Below, one piece after another: positions 38,153-46,251 of a DNA stretch of 48,743 bases (the first letter of the stretch is position 1; the number at the start of each line of letters is the position of its first letter). The stretch spans positions 1 to 48,743 of the forward strand of contig JAOINI010000008.1 of NCBI GenBank assembly GCA_028139285.1, written 5' to 3'. The notes beneath the pieces were generated by a model. The model saw only the letters and a program-made list of their open reading frames with translations, was not told where the DNA came from and made no database searches. The translations under genes and the position numbers were made by a program. Origin of the DNA: Candidatus Pelagibacter sp. (GTDB lineage: Bacteria; Pseudomonadota; Alphaproteobacteria; Pelagibacterales; Pelagibacteraceae).

Positions 38153-39070
38153 TTAGCTTACAACTTTTAATGATTTTTTTAAAAGATTTGAGAAATTTTT
38201 CGAATATAGCTTATTCCAATTCTTCATATGGCCTCTAGCCCAAGTATTTTGTCTTTTTGCATATTGTCTGGTCCTTATATTAATAAGATCTTTGCACTGC
38301 TTTAAAGAGATAGAATTGTTTAAAAAATCATTAATTTCCCTCACGCCTATAAGTTTATTTGCTGAAAGAGTTTTCTTTATTTTAAGCGCATTAAATTTCT
38401 TTACTTCATAAATGCATCTTTTCTTAAACATTTGTTCTGTTCTAAGAGAGATTTTTTTAAGTAACACCTCTCTAGGTATATCAATAAAAATCTTTTTTAT
38501 TTCAAAATCTGAAAAATCAGATTTTGTATTTACAAACCAGTCATACAATGATTTTTTTGTTTCAAGCTTTACTTCATAAGCCCTTTGTAATCTTTGGGAG
38601 TCTGTTGGAAGTATTCTTCCTTTAATTTTTGGATCAAGTTTTAGCAGTTGATTATAAAATTTTTTACAACCAAGTTTTTTAAATAAGTTTCTTACTTTAT
38701 TTCTAGTTTTAATATCAATATCAGGTATTTTACTTATGCCCTTTGTAATTATATTAAAGTAAAGCCCAGTACCTCCAACAATTATTGGCACTTTCTTTTT
38801 TTTTTTACAAGTATTAATTTTTTTTTTTACTTCTTTTAACCAATCGCCAGCTGAAAAATGTTTTTTGACTGAAATAATTCCATAAAGATGGTGTTGAATT
38901 TTTCTAGTTTGAGCTAAATTTGGTCTAGAAGATAAAATAGAAAATTCTTTAAAAATTTGCATACTATCTGCGTTAATAATCTCACCATTTATTTTTTCTG
39001 CTAATTTAATTGCTAAATTTGATTTTCCTGAGGCTGTTGGTCCTGCTAAGAGTATTATCTTTTTGAGCAA
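38153..39070 (-). CDS. miaA: tRNA dimethylallyltransferase MiaA
   Basis: 305 residues. P-loop GPTASGKS is at 10-17, NADSMQIFKEF has the catalytic Asp, and PIIVGGTGLYFNIIT, the ILPTDSQRLQRAYEV region and IRTRQYAKRQNTWARG are conserved MiaA blocks. It adds a dimethylallyl group to A37 of tRNAs reading UNN codons. It starts 2 bp after degP and lies inside the hflKC-degP-ilv run. In E. coli miaA is likewise close to hflKC (hfq-hflXKC), so the linkage is partly conserved. Confidence 0.94.
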   Translation of the reverse strand: MLKKIILLAGPTASGKSNLAIKLAEKINGEIINADSMQIFKEFSILSSRPNLAQTRKIQHHLYGIISVKKHFSAGDWLKEVKKKINTCKKKKKVPIIVGGTGLYFNIITKGISKIPDIDIKTRNKVRNLFKKLGCKKFYNQLLKLDPKIKGRILPTDSQRLQRAYEVKLETKKSLYDWFVNTKSDFSDFEIKKIFIDIPREVLLKKISLRTEQMFKKRCIYEVKKFNALKIKKTLSANKLIGVREINDFLNNSISLKQCKDLINIRTRQYAKRQNTWARGHMKNWNKLYSKNFSNLLKKSLKVVS

Positions 39071-39072
39071 AA

Positions 39073-40476
39073 CTAATTTATTTTAACGCCTAAATAACGT
39101 CTTTGATTATTTTTATTTATAACTGTTAATAGTAATGTTTTCTCACCTTTTGTAAAAAAACTATCAACTAACTTTTTTAAATCTGAGGTCGATTTTATTG
39201 GAGACTTTTGAACTTCAATTATTATATCATTTACGCTCAAAAGATTTATTAGCGGGCTTCTGCTAGAGATTTCTGTAATTACAACGCCAGAGGTTTTTTT
39301 ATTCAAATTCCTAGAGGAAATGTCCTCGCTATTTATATCCCTTACTGCTATTTTTAATTTATCAATATCTACAACTTTTTTTACTATTTTTGTTTTCTTA
39401 TCTTTAAATTCTTCAGAGGATTCAAGTCGTCCAAGAACTAATCTTTTAGATATAAGTCTTTTGTTTCTCCAAATTTTTAGCTCTACACTTTTTCCAACCT
39501 CTGTAGAGGCAACGACTTTTGGTAAAGTTCTCATCGTATCAATTTTTTTTCCATCAAAATTTAAAATTATATCGCCTGCTTTTATTCCTGCTTTATCTGC
39601 AGGACTATTTTCACCTACACTAGCAACCAAAGCACCTTGAGGTTTTTTGAGTTTTTCCACCTCAGCAATTTCTTTTGTAACCTCTTGAATTCGAACTCCT
39701 AACCAACCTCTTTTAGTTTCTCCAAATTTTATTAATTGGTTAATTACATTTGACGCTGCATTTGCTGGTATAGCAAATCCTATTCCGATTGAACCGGATT
39801 GGCCCGGAGCAATAATTGCAGTGTTGATCCCAATTACTTCTCCTTTCAAATTAAATAAAGGTCCACCTGAGTTACCTTGATTTATAGAAGCATCGGTTTG
39901 AATGAAATCGTCATACCTTGTAAGATTAATATCTCTATTTCTTGCAGATATAATTCCAGCAGTTACAGTTCCCCCTAAACCAAAAGGATTTCCAATTGCA
40001 ACAGCCCAATCTCCAACCCTTGCTTTATCAGAGTCGCCAAAGCTTACTGGCTTAAATTGATCTTTAGTTTCCATTTTTAAAACTGCTATATCCATATAAG
40101 GATCTGCACCAACTACTTTAGCTTTGTATTCTTTATCTCCTACCCTTACTAAAATATCATCAGCTCCAGAGATTACATGATTGTTTGTTACAACAGTTCC
40201 TTTAGTATCAATAATAAATCCTGAACCTAACGAAGAGGCTTTTCTCTCTGTAGGTCTTTCAAAGTCTTTGAACATTTCGCCGAATGGTGATCCTGGAGGG
40301 AATTGAAAAGGAAATTGATTTGTAGTTGTTCTGACAGTTTGAGTTGTAGAAATATTTACAACAGATGGCATTAATTTATCTGCTAAATCTGCAAAAGAGT
40401 CAGGAACAGGTTTAGAGTTTGCAAAAGAAAAATTAAAAATAATTAAAAAAAATAATATTTTGCTTATTAATTTCAT
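39073..40476 (-). CDS. degP: DegP/HtrA (Do-like) periplasmic serine protease
   Basis: 467 residues: signal peptide 1-20, trypsin-like domain with catalytic triad H100 (TNNHVISG), D129 (MDIAVLKM) and S203 (GNSGGPLF), then two PDZ domains (about 250-345 and 375-465). It degrades or refolds damaged envelope proteins. It sits next to a DUF2065 gene and hflC, the usual alphaproteobacterial order hflK-hflC-DUF2065-degP. Confidence 0.95.
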   Translation of the reverse strand: MKLISKILFFLIIFNFSFANSKPVPDSFADLADKLMPSVVNISTTQTVRTTTNQFPFQFPPGSPFGEMFKDFERPTERKASSLGSGFIIDTKGTVVTNNHVISGADDILVRVGDKEYKAKVVGADPYMDIAVLKMETKDQFKPVSFGDSDKARVGDWAVAIGNPFGLGGTVTAGIISARNRDINLTRYDDFIQTDASINQGNSGGPLFNLKGEVIGINTAIIAPGQSGSIGIGFAIPANAASNVINQLIKFGETKRGWLGVRIQEVTKEIAEVEKLKKPQGALVASVGENSPADKAGIKAGDIILNFDGKKIDTMRTLPKVVASTEVGKSVELKIWRNKRLISKRLVLGRLESSEEFKDKKTKIVKKVVDIDKLKIAVRDINSEDISSRNLNKKTSGVVITEISSRSPLINLLSVNDIIIEVQKSPIKSTSDLKKLVDSFFTKGEKTLLLTVINKNNQRRYLGVKIN

Positions 40477-40662
40477 TTAGCTTTTTATATACCAAATTAT
40501 TAAAAAACCGATAATCAAAAATACTATTCCAAATAATCTTAATTTATTCTCAGGTGTATTTTTAATTATTTCTAATATGCTTTTAATTCTTGACGGGAAA
40601 ATGGCTAAAAACAGACCTTCCACAAAAAAAACTAATCCGATTGCGATTAAGAGCTCATTCAC
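40477..40662 (-). CDS. DUF2065 family small membrane protein
   Basis: 61 residues with two transmembrane helices (about 3-22 and 41-59) around a basic loop FPSRIKSILEIIKNTPENKLR. It fits DUF2065 (YjeT-like), whose genes usually lie beside hflC in proteobacteria. No biochemical role is established; association with the HflKC/FtsH membrane complex is a guess from context. It lies 15 bp after hflC, and its stop directly abuts degP. Confidence 0.85.
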   Translation of the reverse strand: MNELLIAIGLVFFVEGLFLAIFPSRIKSILEIIKNTPENKLRLFGIVFLIIGFLIIWYIKS

Positions 40663-40677
40663 AAATAATTTAAATGC

Positions 40678-41553
40678 TTACCTTTTTAAAGCAGGCTTAA
40701 CAGACTTGCCAAAAAACTTAAAGAATTCACTGTCAGGTGATAAAACGAGCGAGGTTTCGCCTCCAATTAGAGCTTTTTCATAAGCTTGCATTGCTCTATA
40801 AAAAGCAAAAAACTGTGGATCTCTTCCGAACGCATCAGCAAAAATTTTGTTCCTCAGACCATCACCTTCACCTTTCATAATTTCTGATTTCTTATTCGCT
40901 TGAGCTAAGATTACAGTCACATCTTTGTCTGCTGTCGATCTAATTTTTTGAGCTATCTCTGCACCTTGTGCTCTAAATTCCTTTGCTTCTCTCTCTCTTT
41001 CTGTTTGCATTCTTTTATAAATCGCTTCACTGTTTGCTGGAGGTAAATCAGCTCTTTTTATTCGAACGTCAACGATATTAATTCCAAAATTCTTTGCCTC
41101 TTCATTTACTTGAGATTGGATTATCTGCATCTGTCTTGCTCTGTCTGTAGATAATAACGTTGCTAGTTCTTGTGTACCTAGCACACCCCTGATTCTAGAA
41201 TTTATGATTGTAGATAACCTAGATCTTGCCACTCTTTCATTTCCAACTGAAATATAAAACTTTAAAGGGTCTACTATTTTGAATCTCGCAAAAGCGTCAA
41301 CAATTAATCTTTTTTGATCAGCAGCGATAACTTCTTCTGGATCATTATCAAGATTTAAAATTCTTTTATCTAAGTAAACTACGTTTTGAATGAAAGGTAA
41401 CTTAAAGTTTAAACCAGCTTTAGTTACAATTTTTTTAGGATCACCAAATTGAAGAACTATTGCTTGGCTAATTTCTTGCACAATAAATAAAGATTGGAAA
41501 ATCACTACGCCGATTAAAAGTATTGCTGGTACTATAAATTTAACGCCCCTCAT
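40678..41553 (-). CDS. hflC: FtsH-modulating membrane protease complex subunit HflC
   Basis: 291 residues, with an N-terminal membrane anchor (about 8-28), a periplasmic SPFH domain (SQAIVLQFGDPKKIVTKAGLNFKLPF) and a long helical region (EREREAKEFRAQGAEIAQKI). HflC and HflK form a large membrane cage around FtsH. Its start shares a base with the hflK stop. Confidence 0.94.
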   Translation of the reverse strand: MRGVKFIVPAILLIGVVIFQSLFIVQEISQAIVLQFGDPKKIVTKAGLNFKLPFIQNVVYLDKRILNLDNDPEEVIAADQKRLIVDAFARFKIVDPLKFYISVGNERVARSRLSTIINSRIRGVLGTQELATLLSTDRARQMQIIQSQVNEEAKNFGINIVDVRIKRADLPPANSEAIYKRMQTEREREAKEFRAQGAEIAQKIRSTADKDVTVILAQANKKSEIMKGEGDGLRNKIFADAFGRDPQFFAFYRAMQAYEKALIGGETSLVLSPDSEFFKFFGKSVKPALKR

Positions 41554-42668
41554 TAATTATTGCTCCCTTTTTTTAATTCAGGTAATGGCAGATAAGGAAC
41601 AACTCCTGAACCAGATTCTTTATCTATAATTACTTTATCGATATCTGCTAAAACTTTTTCCATTGTTTCCAGGTACATTCTCTCTTGAGTAACTTGTTTT
41701 GCATCTTTGTATTCATTATAAATAGCTAAAAATCTACTAGCTTCACCCTCAGCTTTTGCAACTACTTCTTTCTTATATGCTTCTGCTTGTTGTAAAACTT
41801 GCTCAGCTTCACCTCGCGCTCTTGGTATAACATCGTTAGCGTAAGCCTCAGCTTCGTTCTTTGATCTTTCTCTATCTGCTCTAGCGGCCTGTACATCCCT
41901 AAATGCATCAATAACTTGTTCAGGAGGATCAGCTTGTTGTGTTTGTACTTGAGTTAACTGTATACCTGAGCCATATTCATCTAAAATTAGTTGAGCTATT
42001 TCTTGAACTTCAACTTCTATTTTAGATCTTCCTTCTGTTAAAATATTTTGAATTCTGTTTTTTGCAATTACTTCTCTCATTGCTGTTTCAGATGCAGCTT
42101 TTACTGTTTCAACTGGACTTTGAATGTTAAATAAAAATTTTTGTGCATCTTTGATTACCCAAAAAACTGAGTAGTTAATATCCACTATATTTTCGTCACC
42201 TGTTAACATCAGGCTTTCCTCTGGGACGTTTCCAACTCCGGATGATCTACCAGTGTCACTTGCTGGCCTGAAACCAACATCCACTCTATTAACTTTAGTT
42301 ACTTTTGGAGTTAGTACTCTCTCAAAAGGTGTTGGGAAATGATAATGTAATCCTGGTTGAGTAGTGTTTACGTATTTACCAAATCTTAAAACTACTCCTT
42401 GTTCGTCTGGTAAAACTCTGTAAAGACCACTTGCAACGTAAAGCAATGCTATAATAATTAAACCTATGATTATTGGTCGAGAACCTCCTGATTTTCCGCC
42501 AGAAAACTTGTTAATGGTTTTTTGAAAATTTTTTATAACATCGTCAAGACTAGGTGGGTCCTGTCTAGATCCTGATCCATTTCCACCAGGCGAACCTCTT
42601 CCTCCGTCCCCACCTGGAGGTGCTCCCCATGGTGATTGGTTATTTAAAATCTTGTCTTTGAAACTCAT
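41553..42668 (-). CDS. hflK: FtsH-modulating membrane protease complex subunit HflK
   Basis: 371 residues. A glycine/proline-rich cytoplasmic N terminus (NQSPWGAPPGGDGGRGSPGG), one transmembrane helix (about 66-84), an SPFH domain (PDEQGVVLRFGKYVNTTQPGLHYHFP) and a helical coil (ARGEAEQVLQQAEAYKKEVV) are all typical of HflK. It begins the minus-strand run and is divergent from mrp (83 bp between starts). Confidence 0.95.
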   Translation of the reverse strand: MSFKDKILNNQSPWGAPPGGDGGRGSPGGNGSGSRQDPPSLDDVIKNFQKTINKFSGGKSGGSRPIIIGLIIIALLYVASGLYRVLPDEQGVVLRFGKYVNTTQPGLHYHFPTPFERVLTPKVTKVNRVDVGFRPASDTGRSSGVGNVPEESLMLTGDENIVDINYSVFWVIKDAQKFLFNIQSPVETVKAASETAMREVIAKNRIQNILTEGRSKIEVEVQEIAQLILDEYGSGIQLTQVQTQQADPPEQVIDAFRDVQAARADRERSKNEAEAYANDVIPRARGEAEQVLQQAEAYKKEVVAKAEGEASRFLAIYNEYKDAKQVTQERMYLETMEKVLADIDKVIIDKESGSGVVPYLPLPELKKGSNN

Positions 42669-42722
42669 GACACTTTATATAGTGACTTTTATCCTAAAAA
42701 CAAGTTAAGAAGGAGCGCTATA

Positions 42723-42755
42723 ATGTCTAAAACATTTGATATAACTGATACATGA
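42723..42755 (+). CDS. 10-codon minicistron preceding mrp
   Basis: ATG at 42723 has an excellent Shine-Dalgarno (AAGGAG ending 42715, 7-nt spacing). The peptide would be [10 protein letters not shown]. Its TGA (42753-42755) overlaps the mrp ATG (42752-42754) as ATGA, while mrp itself has no ribosome site. The geometry implies that ribosomes load here and reinitiate on mrp. Conservation has not been tested. Confidence 0.5.
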   Translation: MSKTFDITDT

Positions 42756-43546
42756 GCCAAAAACCTCCCCCAAAACAATTTGTTAAATCACCAATTAAAG
42801 GCACGAAGTCCACTATAATGGTCTCAAGTGCAAAAGGTGGGGTTGGTAAATCCACAGTAGCAGTAAATCTTGCTTTTGCCTTACAACATTTAGGATTAAA
42901 AATTGGAATACTTGATGCAGATGTTTATGGACCATCTTTACCTAAACTTTTGAATTTAAATGAAAAACCTAAAAGTGAGGATAATAAAACTATAATACCT
43001 TTAGAAAAATTTGGAGCTCAATGTATGTCTATGGGCTTACTGATTGATGAACAAACTCCAATGATGTGGAGAGGTCCAATGGTTATTAGTGCAATTAAAA
43101 CAATGACCCAAAAGGTATTGTGGAAAGATAGAGATGTAATAATTATTGATATGCCGCCTGGCACAGGTGATACTCAATTAACTTTTGTTCAAGAGATAAA
43201 AATAGATGGGGCAATTATAGTTTCTACACCTCAAGACTTGGCTTTATTAGATGTAAAAAGAGGAATTCAAATGTTTAAAAAAACTGGAGTAAAAATTTTA
43301 GGACTTATAGATAACATGAGTTTTTTTGAGGGTGATGATGGAAAAAAATATAAAATTTTTGGAGAGGGAGGTGTAAAAAAAACTGCTAAAGAATTCGAAA
43401 AAGAATTTTTAGGTTACTTGCCTTTAAATGAGGACTTAAGAACTTCTGCTGATAATGGAAAACCTTTGATTTATTCAAAACCAGATCACAAAATTTCTAA
43501 GATATTTATAGGTATAGCTGAAAAAATTAGACAATCTTTTCTGTAA
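42752..43546 (+). CDS. mrp: Mrp/ApbC/NBP35-family P-loop ATPase (iron-sulfur carrier)
   Basis: 264 residues. Deviant Walker A KGGVGKST is at 28-35, [13 protein letters not shown] follows, then [20 protein letters not shown] and the [12 protein letters not shown] block, all classic Mrp. Many Mrp proteins have an N-terminal MIP18 domain and a C-terminal CxxC that bridges a [4Fe-4S] cluster. Here the MIP18 domain is absent and the CxxC site reads [12 protein letters not shown]. It is still likely an Fe-S assembly or carrier ATPase, though its cluster ligation must differ. Its 3' end overlaps thyX by 20 bp convergently. Confidence 0.9.
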   Translation: MSQKPPPKQFVKSPIKGTKSTIMVSSAKGGVGKSTVAVNLAFALQHLGLKIGILDADVYGPSLPKLLNLNEKPKSEDNKTIIPLEKFGAQCMSMGLLIDEQTPMMWRGPMVISAIKTMTQKVLWKDRDVIIIDMPPGTGDTQLTFVQEIKIDGAIIVSTPQDLALLDVKRGIQMFKKTGVKILGLIDNMSFFEGDDGKKYKIFGEGGVKKTAKEFEKEFLGYLPLNEDLRTSADNGKPLIYSKPDHKISKIFIGIAEKIRQSFL

Positions 43547-44474
43547 AACCAAAAGACGTCATTAATTCGTTCCACTCTCTTTTTGAAAGACCCGAGCTTT
43601 CATGAGATACTTTTTCGCCTTTAGCCATTAGCTGAATAACTTTCTTTCCCTTAGCAGAGACATGCACAGCTCCTACTCTATAATCTAAAAATGCTGCATG
43701 AGTGATTGGAACCCATTTTTTCACTGTATTAAGCATTGCTTCAGCATAAACTCTTATTTCATATTGCGCATGACTATCAGCTCTTAAAAATAAAAAGTTT
43801 AAAAGATTTAATAAATCTGTCTTCCAGTACCATTGAGTGTAAGAATTTAAGGTTAAATTCATTCTTGCAAGTTCTCTTGCTAAGCCAGACTTATTTTCAT
43901 CTATAGTCGTTCCATCATATCTTTCGTTTAGCATCTTTTCATAATTGTCATAAGTTCTTGTTGCATCATCTTTCAAAATTTTTAAAACTTCATCTGCTTG
44001 ATCTCCGGTTATCAAATCCCCTCTACCTTGACGATTTGAAGTTGATTGAGCTGAGAGCTGATCTTTTGCGGGAATGTAAAACTCCTTATCCAAAATTGAA
44101 TATCTTGCAGAATATTCATTTACATTCGCTGTTCTATGTCTAATCCATTGCCTTGCTATGAAGATTGGAAGTTTCACATGATATTTTATTTCACACATTT
44201 CGAAAGGCGTTGAATGCCAATGTCTCATTAAATATTTAATAAGGCCTTCATCTGTTGAAACTTTTTTAGTTCCTTTTCCATATGAAACTCTTGCTGATTG
44301 AACTATAGAACTATCATCTCCCATATAATCTACCACTCTGACAAATCCATGATCTAAAACAGGTAAAGCCTCGTAAAGAATTTTTTCTAATTCAGGAGAG
44401 GTGACTCTTTTAGTAGTATTTTTTTGCGCTTGTTGGTCGGCAATTTCTTGCTTTTGTTCATTTGTAAGTTTCAT
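43527..44474 (-). CDS. thyX: FAD-dependent thymidylate synthase ThyX
   Basis: 315 residues from the ATG at 44474 ([10 protein letters not shown]). The frame is open 43 codons further upstream, but those codons run through the divergent tmRNA gene and are not real. The ThyX motif [14 protein letters not shown] is at 112-125. It methylates dUMP using methylenetetrahydrofolate and FADH2, replacing ThyA. It is longer than the roughly 220-250 of short ThyX proteins, as in other alphaproteobacteria. Confidence 0.95.
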   Translation of the reverse strand: MKLTNEQKQEIADQQAQKNTTKRVTSPELEKILYEALPVLDHGFVRVVDYMGDDSSIVQSARVSYGKGTKKVSTDEGLIKYLMRHWHSTPFEMCEIKYHVKLPIFIARQWIRHRTANVNEYSARYSILDKEFYIPAKDQLSAQSTSNRQGRGDLITGDQADEVLKILKDDATRTYDNYEKMLNERYDGTTIDENKSGLARELARMNLTLNSYTQWYWKTDLLNLLNFLFLRADSHAQYEIRVYAEAMLNTVKKWVPITHAAFLDYRVGAVHVSAKGKKVIQLMAKGEKVSHESSGLSKREWNELMTSFGFTEKIV

Positions 44475-44488
44475 TTTTGAATTAATTA

Positions 44489-44516
44489 TTGAATCTCTGT
44501 AAAAGAGTTTTATATT
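44489..44516 (+). promoter_or_regulatory. Promoter of the tmRNA gene
   Basis: TTGAAT (44489-44494), 16 bp, TATATT (44511-44516). Transcription would start near 44522, at the first base of a small hairpin (AGTTGG/CCAACT). Confidence 0.5.
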
Positions 44517-44521
44517 AATAG

Positions 44522-44780
44522 AGTTGGTTTTCCAACTATGACGATAAACGAATTTCGTAATAAACATCACGGACGTGGGGGCAGTACCCACCACCTCCAC
44601 CATTTACAACTTACGGGGGTGAATTAGGATCGACGGGTGTCTAAAGGCTGTTCTTTCGTACGAGATGGTTCCGACGTAACGGGCTAATTTATAAATGCAA
44701 ATCAAAAATTTGCACTTGCAGCTTAATTAACTTAGTTAATTAGGTTACGGGGTTTGGGGCACCTGGCAACAGAACGCCCC
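44522..44780 (+). ncRNA. ssrA: Circularly permuted (two-piece) tmRNA
   Basis: Acceptor piece first. The T arm is GTGGG (44575-44579) with CCCAC (44587-44591) and loop GGCAGTA. The acceptor strand CACCTCC (44592-44598) is followed by ACCA ending at 44602. After a 12-nt intervening segment (44603-44614) the coding piece begins GGGGGTG (44615-44621), which pairs with the acceptor strand, then GGATCGACGG. The tag frame GCA...GCT TAA at 44697-44726 encodes ANQKFALAA, like the E. coli ANDENYALAA tag. The 3' end is a hairpin GGGGC (44756-44760) with GCCCC (44776-44780). It rescues stalled ribosomes. The permuted order is typical of alphaproteobacteria. The exact 5' end and resume codon are estimates. 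Confidence 0.93.
44758..44776 (+). repeat. Direct repeat copy 1 (tmRNA 3' end)
   Basis: GGCACCTGGCAACAGAACG, part of the final tmRNA hairpin. An exact 19-nt copy occurs 409 bp downstream at 45167-45185. Confidence 0.9.
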
Positions 44781-45143
44781 TTAAAATCTTTTAAAATTTT
44801 TAAAAATAAATCCGTATATTAAAATATTAATAACTATCAATGATATGCCAAGATATATCTGAATGTTATTAGTTAAGCCCTCGGGATAAATTATTGGGTA
44901 AAGATAGTTGTTGATAAAACCATTAGAATAAGTTGCCAACTCAGCTTTATTCAAAAACCAATTTTCTAAATAGGTTAATGGGCAAACAGAACTAGTTAGT
45001 TCTATATAAATTCCCCATGATAATGCAGGAAGATGAATATAGAATACTTTTGAAAAAATAAAGAAGAGCAGTCCACCAAAAATAACAAATAAGATAAAGA
45101 TTAAATGCGCAATTAATGTAAGATTTGCAAACAATTCATACAT
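44781..45143 (-). CDS. DUF2784 family membrane protein
   Basis: 120 residues with three to four hydrophobic helices. HLPALSWGIYIELTSSVCPLTYLENW and the later YLYPIIYPEGLT are the DUF2784 signature. Function unknown. The gene lies on the minus strand exactly between the two copies of the tmRNA 3'-end repeat, with its stop codon directly abutting the tmRNA. It is thus the only gene in a 0.4-kb segment that looks like an insertion at the tmRNA. Confidence 0.85.
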   Translation of the reverse strand: MYELFANLTLIAHLIFILFVIFGGLLFFIFSKVFYIHLPALSWGIYIELTSSVCPLTYLENWFLNKAELATYSNGFINNYLYPIIYPEGLTNNIQIYLGISLIVINILIYGFIFKNFKRF

Positions 45144-45166
45144 TTAATATATTAACTAAAATTATA

Positions 45167-45185
45167 GGCACCTGGCAACAGAACG
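45167..45185 (+). repeat. Direct repeat copy 2 (displaced tmRNA 3' end)
   Basis: An exact 19-nt copy of GGCACCTGGCAACAGAACG. The flanking GGGG/CCCC arms of the real tmRNA are replaced (TAGG/TTCC), so this is a non-functional fragment, as expected for a distal attachment-site half. Confidence 0.85.
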
Positions 45186-45196
45186 TTCCTAAAAAA

Positions 45197-45880
45197 ATGA
45201 TTTTATATAATCTCATAGATAAGTTTTTAATGAATGATTTCAATTCTGAAATTAAAATTCAATTAAGTAACAAAAATCCTATTATATTTGACATAGGTTG
45301 TTTTAACGGTAATTTTTCGAGAAAATTAAAAAAAGATTTAAAACTAAAAAATCGAAGCTTTTATCTATTTGATGCAAATCCTTATTTAAAAATAAAAGGA
45401 TTTGATTATTTTAATGAAACGTTTAGCGATAAAATAAAGCTAAGAAGATTTAATTTAAACACCTTCTTGCCCTCCTCTGGCTCATCTTTAAAAAAAACGA
45501 TTAAAAATGATAAATTATGGAATTTTTCAAGGAAATTAGTTACTTTAAAAATAAATCAATCTTTTGCTACATTAAAAGTAAAAACTAATACTTTAGATAA
45601 TTTTTGTAGAGTTAAAAAAATTAAGAAAATTGACTTACTCAAAATTGATGTTGAAGGATCTGAGTTTGATGTTTTAAAAGGAGCAAAAAATATATTAGGT
45701 TCGGTAAAATTAATTCAATTAGAAATTCTTCAAAGCAAACATAAATTTTTAATTGAAAAAAACAAAATAATTAATTATTTGAAAAAATACAACTTTCAAA
45801 TTAAAAAAGAGAAAAAAATTCCCTCTGTGAGTATATTAAGCAACTCAATTTCAGAAGATGTCTTGTTTGTTAAAAATTAA
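45197..45880 (+). CDS. FkbM family SAM-dependent methyltransferase
   Basis: 227 residues from the ATG at 45197. The open frame begins 24 codons earlier, but that part translates the tmRNA repeat and is unlikely to be coding. SAM site IIFDIGCFNGNFSRKL is near residue 27, and the FkbM hallmark KIDLLKIDVEGSEFDVLKGA is in the second half. FkbM enzymes O-methylate sugars or polyketide-like molecules, often in surface polysaccharide loci. No glycan gene is adjacent, which together with the repeat upstream hints at acquired DNA (inference). Confidence 0.85.
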   Translation: MILYNLIDKFLMNDFNSEIKIQLSNKNPIIFDIGCFNGNFSRKLKKDLKLKNRSFYLFDANPYLKIKGFDYFNETFSDKIKLRRFNLNTFLPSSGSSLKKTIKNDKLWNFSRKLVTLKINQSFATLKVKTNTLDNFCRVKKIKKIDLLKIDVEGSEFDVLKGAKNILGSVKLIQLEILQSKHKFLIEKNKIINYLKKYNFQIKKEKKIPSVSILSNSISEDVLFVKN

Positions 45881-45917
45881 TTATTTGATATTTTGTATTA
45901 TATAACCTTGTACTTTG

Positions 45918-46157
45918 TTAGTTAATATAAAGGTTGAATAAGCCAATTAAATAAATAGAAGCTAGCCCTGTATTCAAAGCTACTAAAGATTTTTCATTCC
46001 ATAACCAAGAGACTATTGCCAAACCACTGTTCCCTATTAAAAAAATGTAACAATATAATGGATAAAAACCCAAAGCAGCAGTTGCTGCACCCGCTAAAAT
46101 TGTTAATGTTGAACACCAAGCCCAAAATTGATGAGGTTTTGGTTTTAATTTTTTCAT
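45918..46157 (-). CDS. Small membrane protein of unknown function
   Basis: 79 residues from the ATG at 46157 (MKKLKPKPHQFWAWCST). The frame can extend ten codons to a TTG that overlaps the preceding small gene, which is less likely. Three hydrophobic helices (about 12-29, 30-48, 57-77). No family recognised. It is 10 bp downstream of a 27-residue membrane peptide gene on the same strand and probably in its operon with the MazG-like gene. Confidence 0.55.
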   Translation of the reverse strand: MKKLKPKPHQFWAWCSTLTILAGAATAALGFYPLYCYIFLIGNSGLAIVSWLWNEKSLVALNTGLASIYLIGLFNLYIN

Positions 46158-46167
46158 AAAATTAATT

Positions 46168-46251
46168 TTAAAAAATATACTTATCAATAATATAGATAAG
46201 TATGCCTGCTGCTATACCTAAAAGTATCCAATGATAATTTTTTTTCATCAT
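46168..46251 (-). CDS. 27-residue single-helix membrane peptide
   Basis: The ORF opens [16 protein letters not shown] and ends IDKYIF, a short basic N terminus followed by one transmembrane helix with a GIAAG motif. Its ATG overlaps the stop of the MazG-like gene (ATGA at 46248-46251), the mark of translational coupling. Small proteins of this kind are usually missed by annotation. No function can be assigned. Confidence 0.55.
   Translation of the reverse strand: MMKKNYHWILLGIAAGILIYIIDKYIF

Noticed and set aside
39320..39640. Plus-strand 106-codon ORF
   Set aside because: It is antisense to the PDZ region of degP, has no ribosome site or promoter, and shows low-complexity composition.
44475..44603. 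43-codon N-terminal extension of thyX
   Set aside because: It is the antisense of the tmRNA promoter and acceptor piece and does not resemble ThyX; the ATG at 44474 fits the family.
45125..45196. 24-codon extension of the FkbM gene
   Set aside because: It translates the tmRNA-derived repeat and overlaps the DUF2784 start; coding is unlikely.
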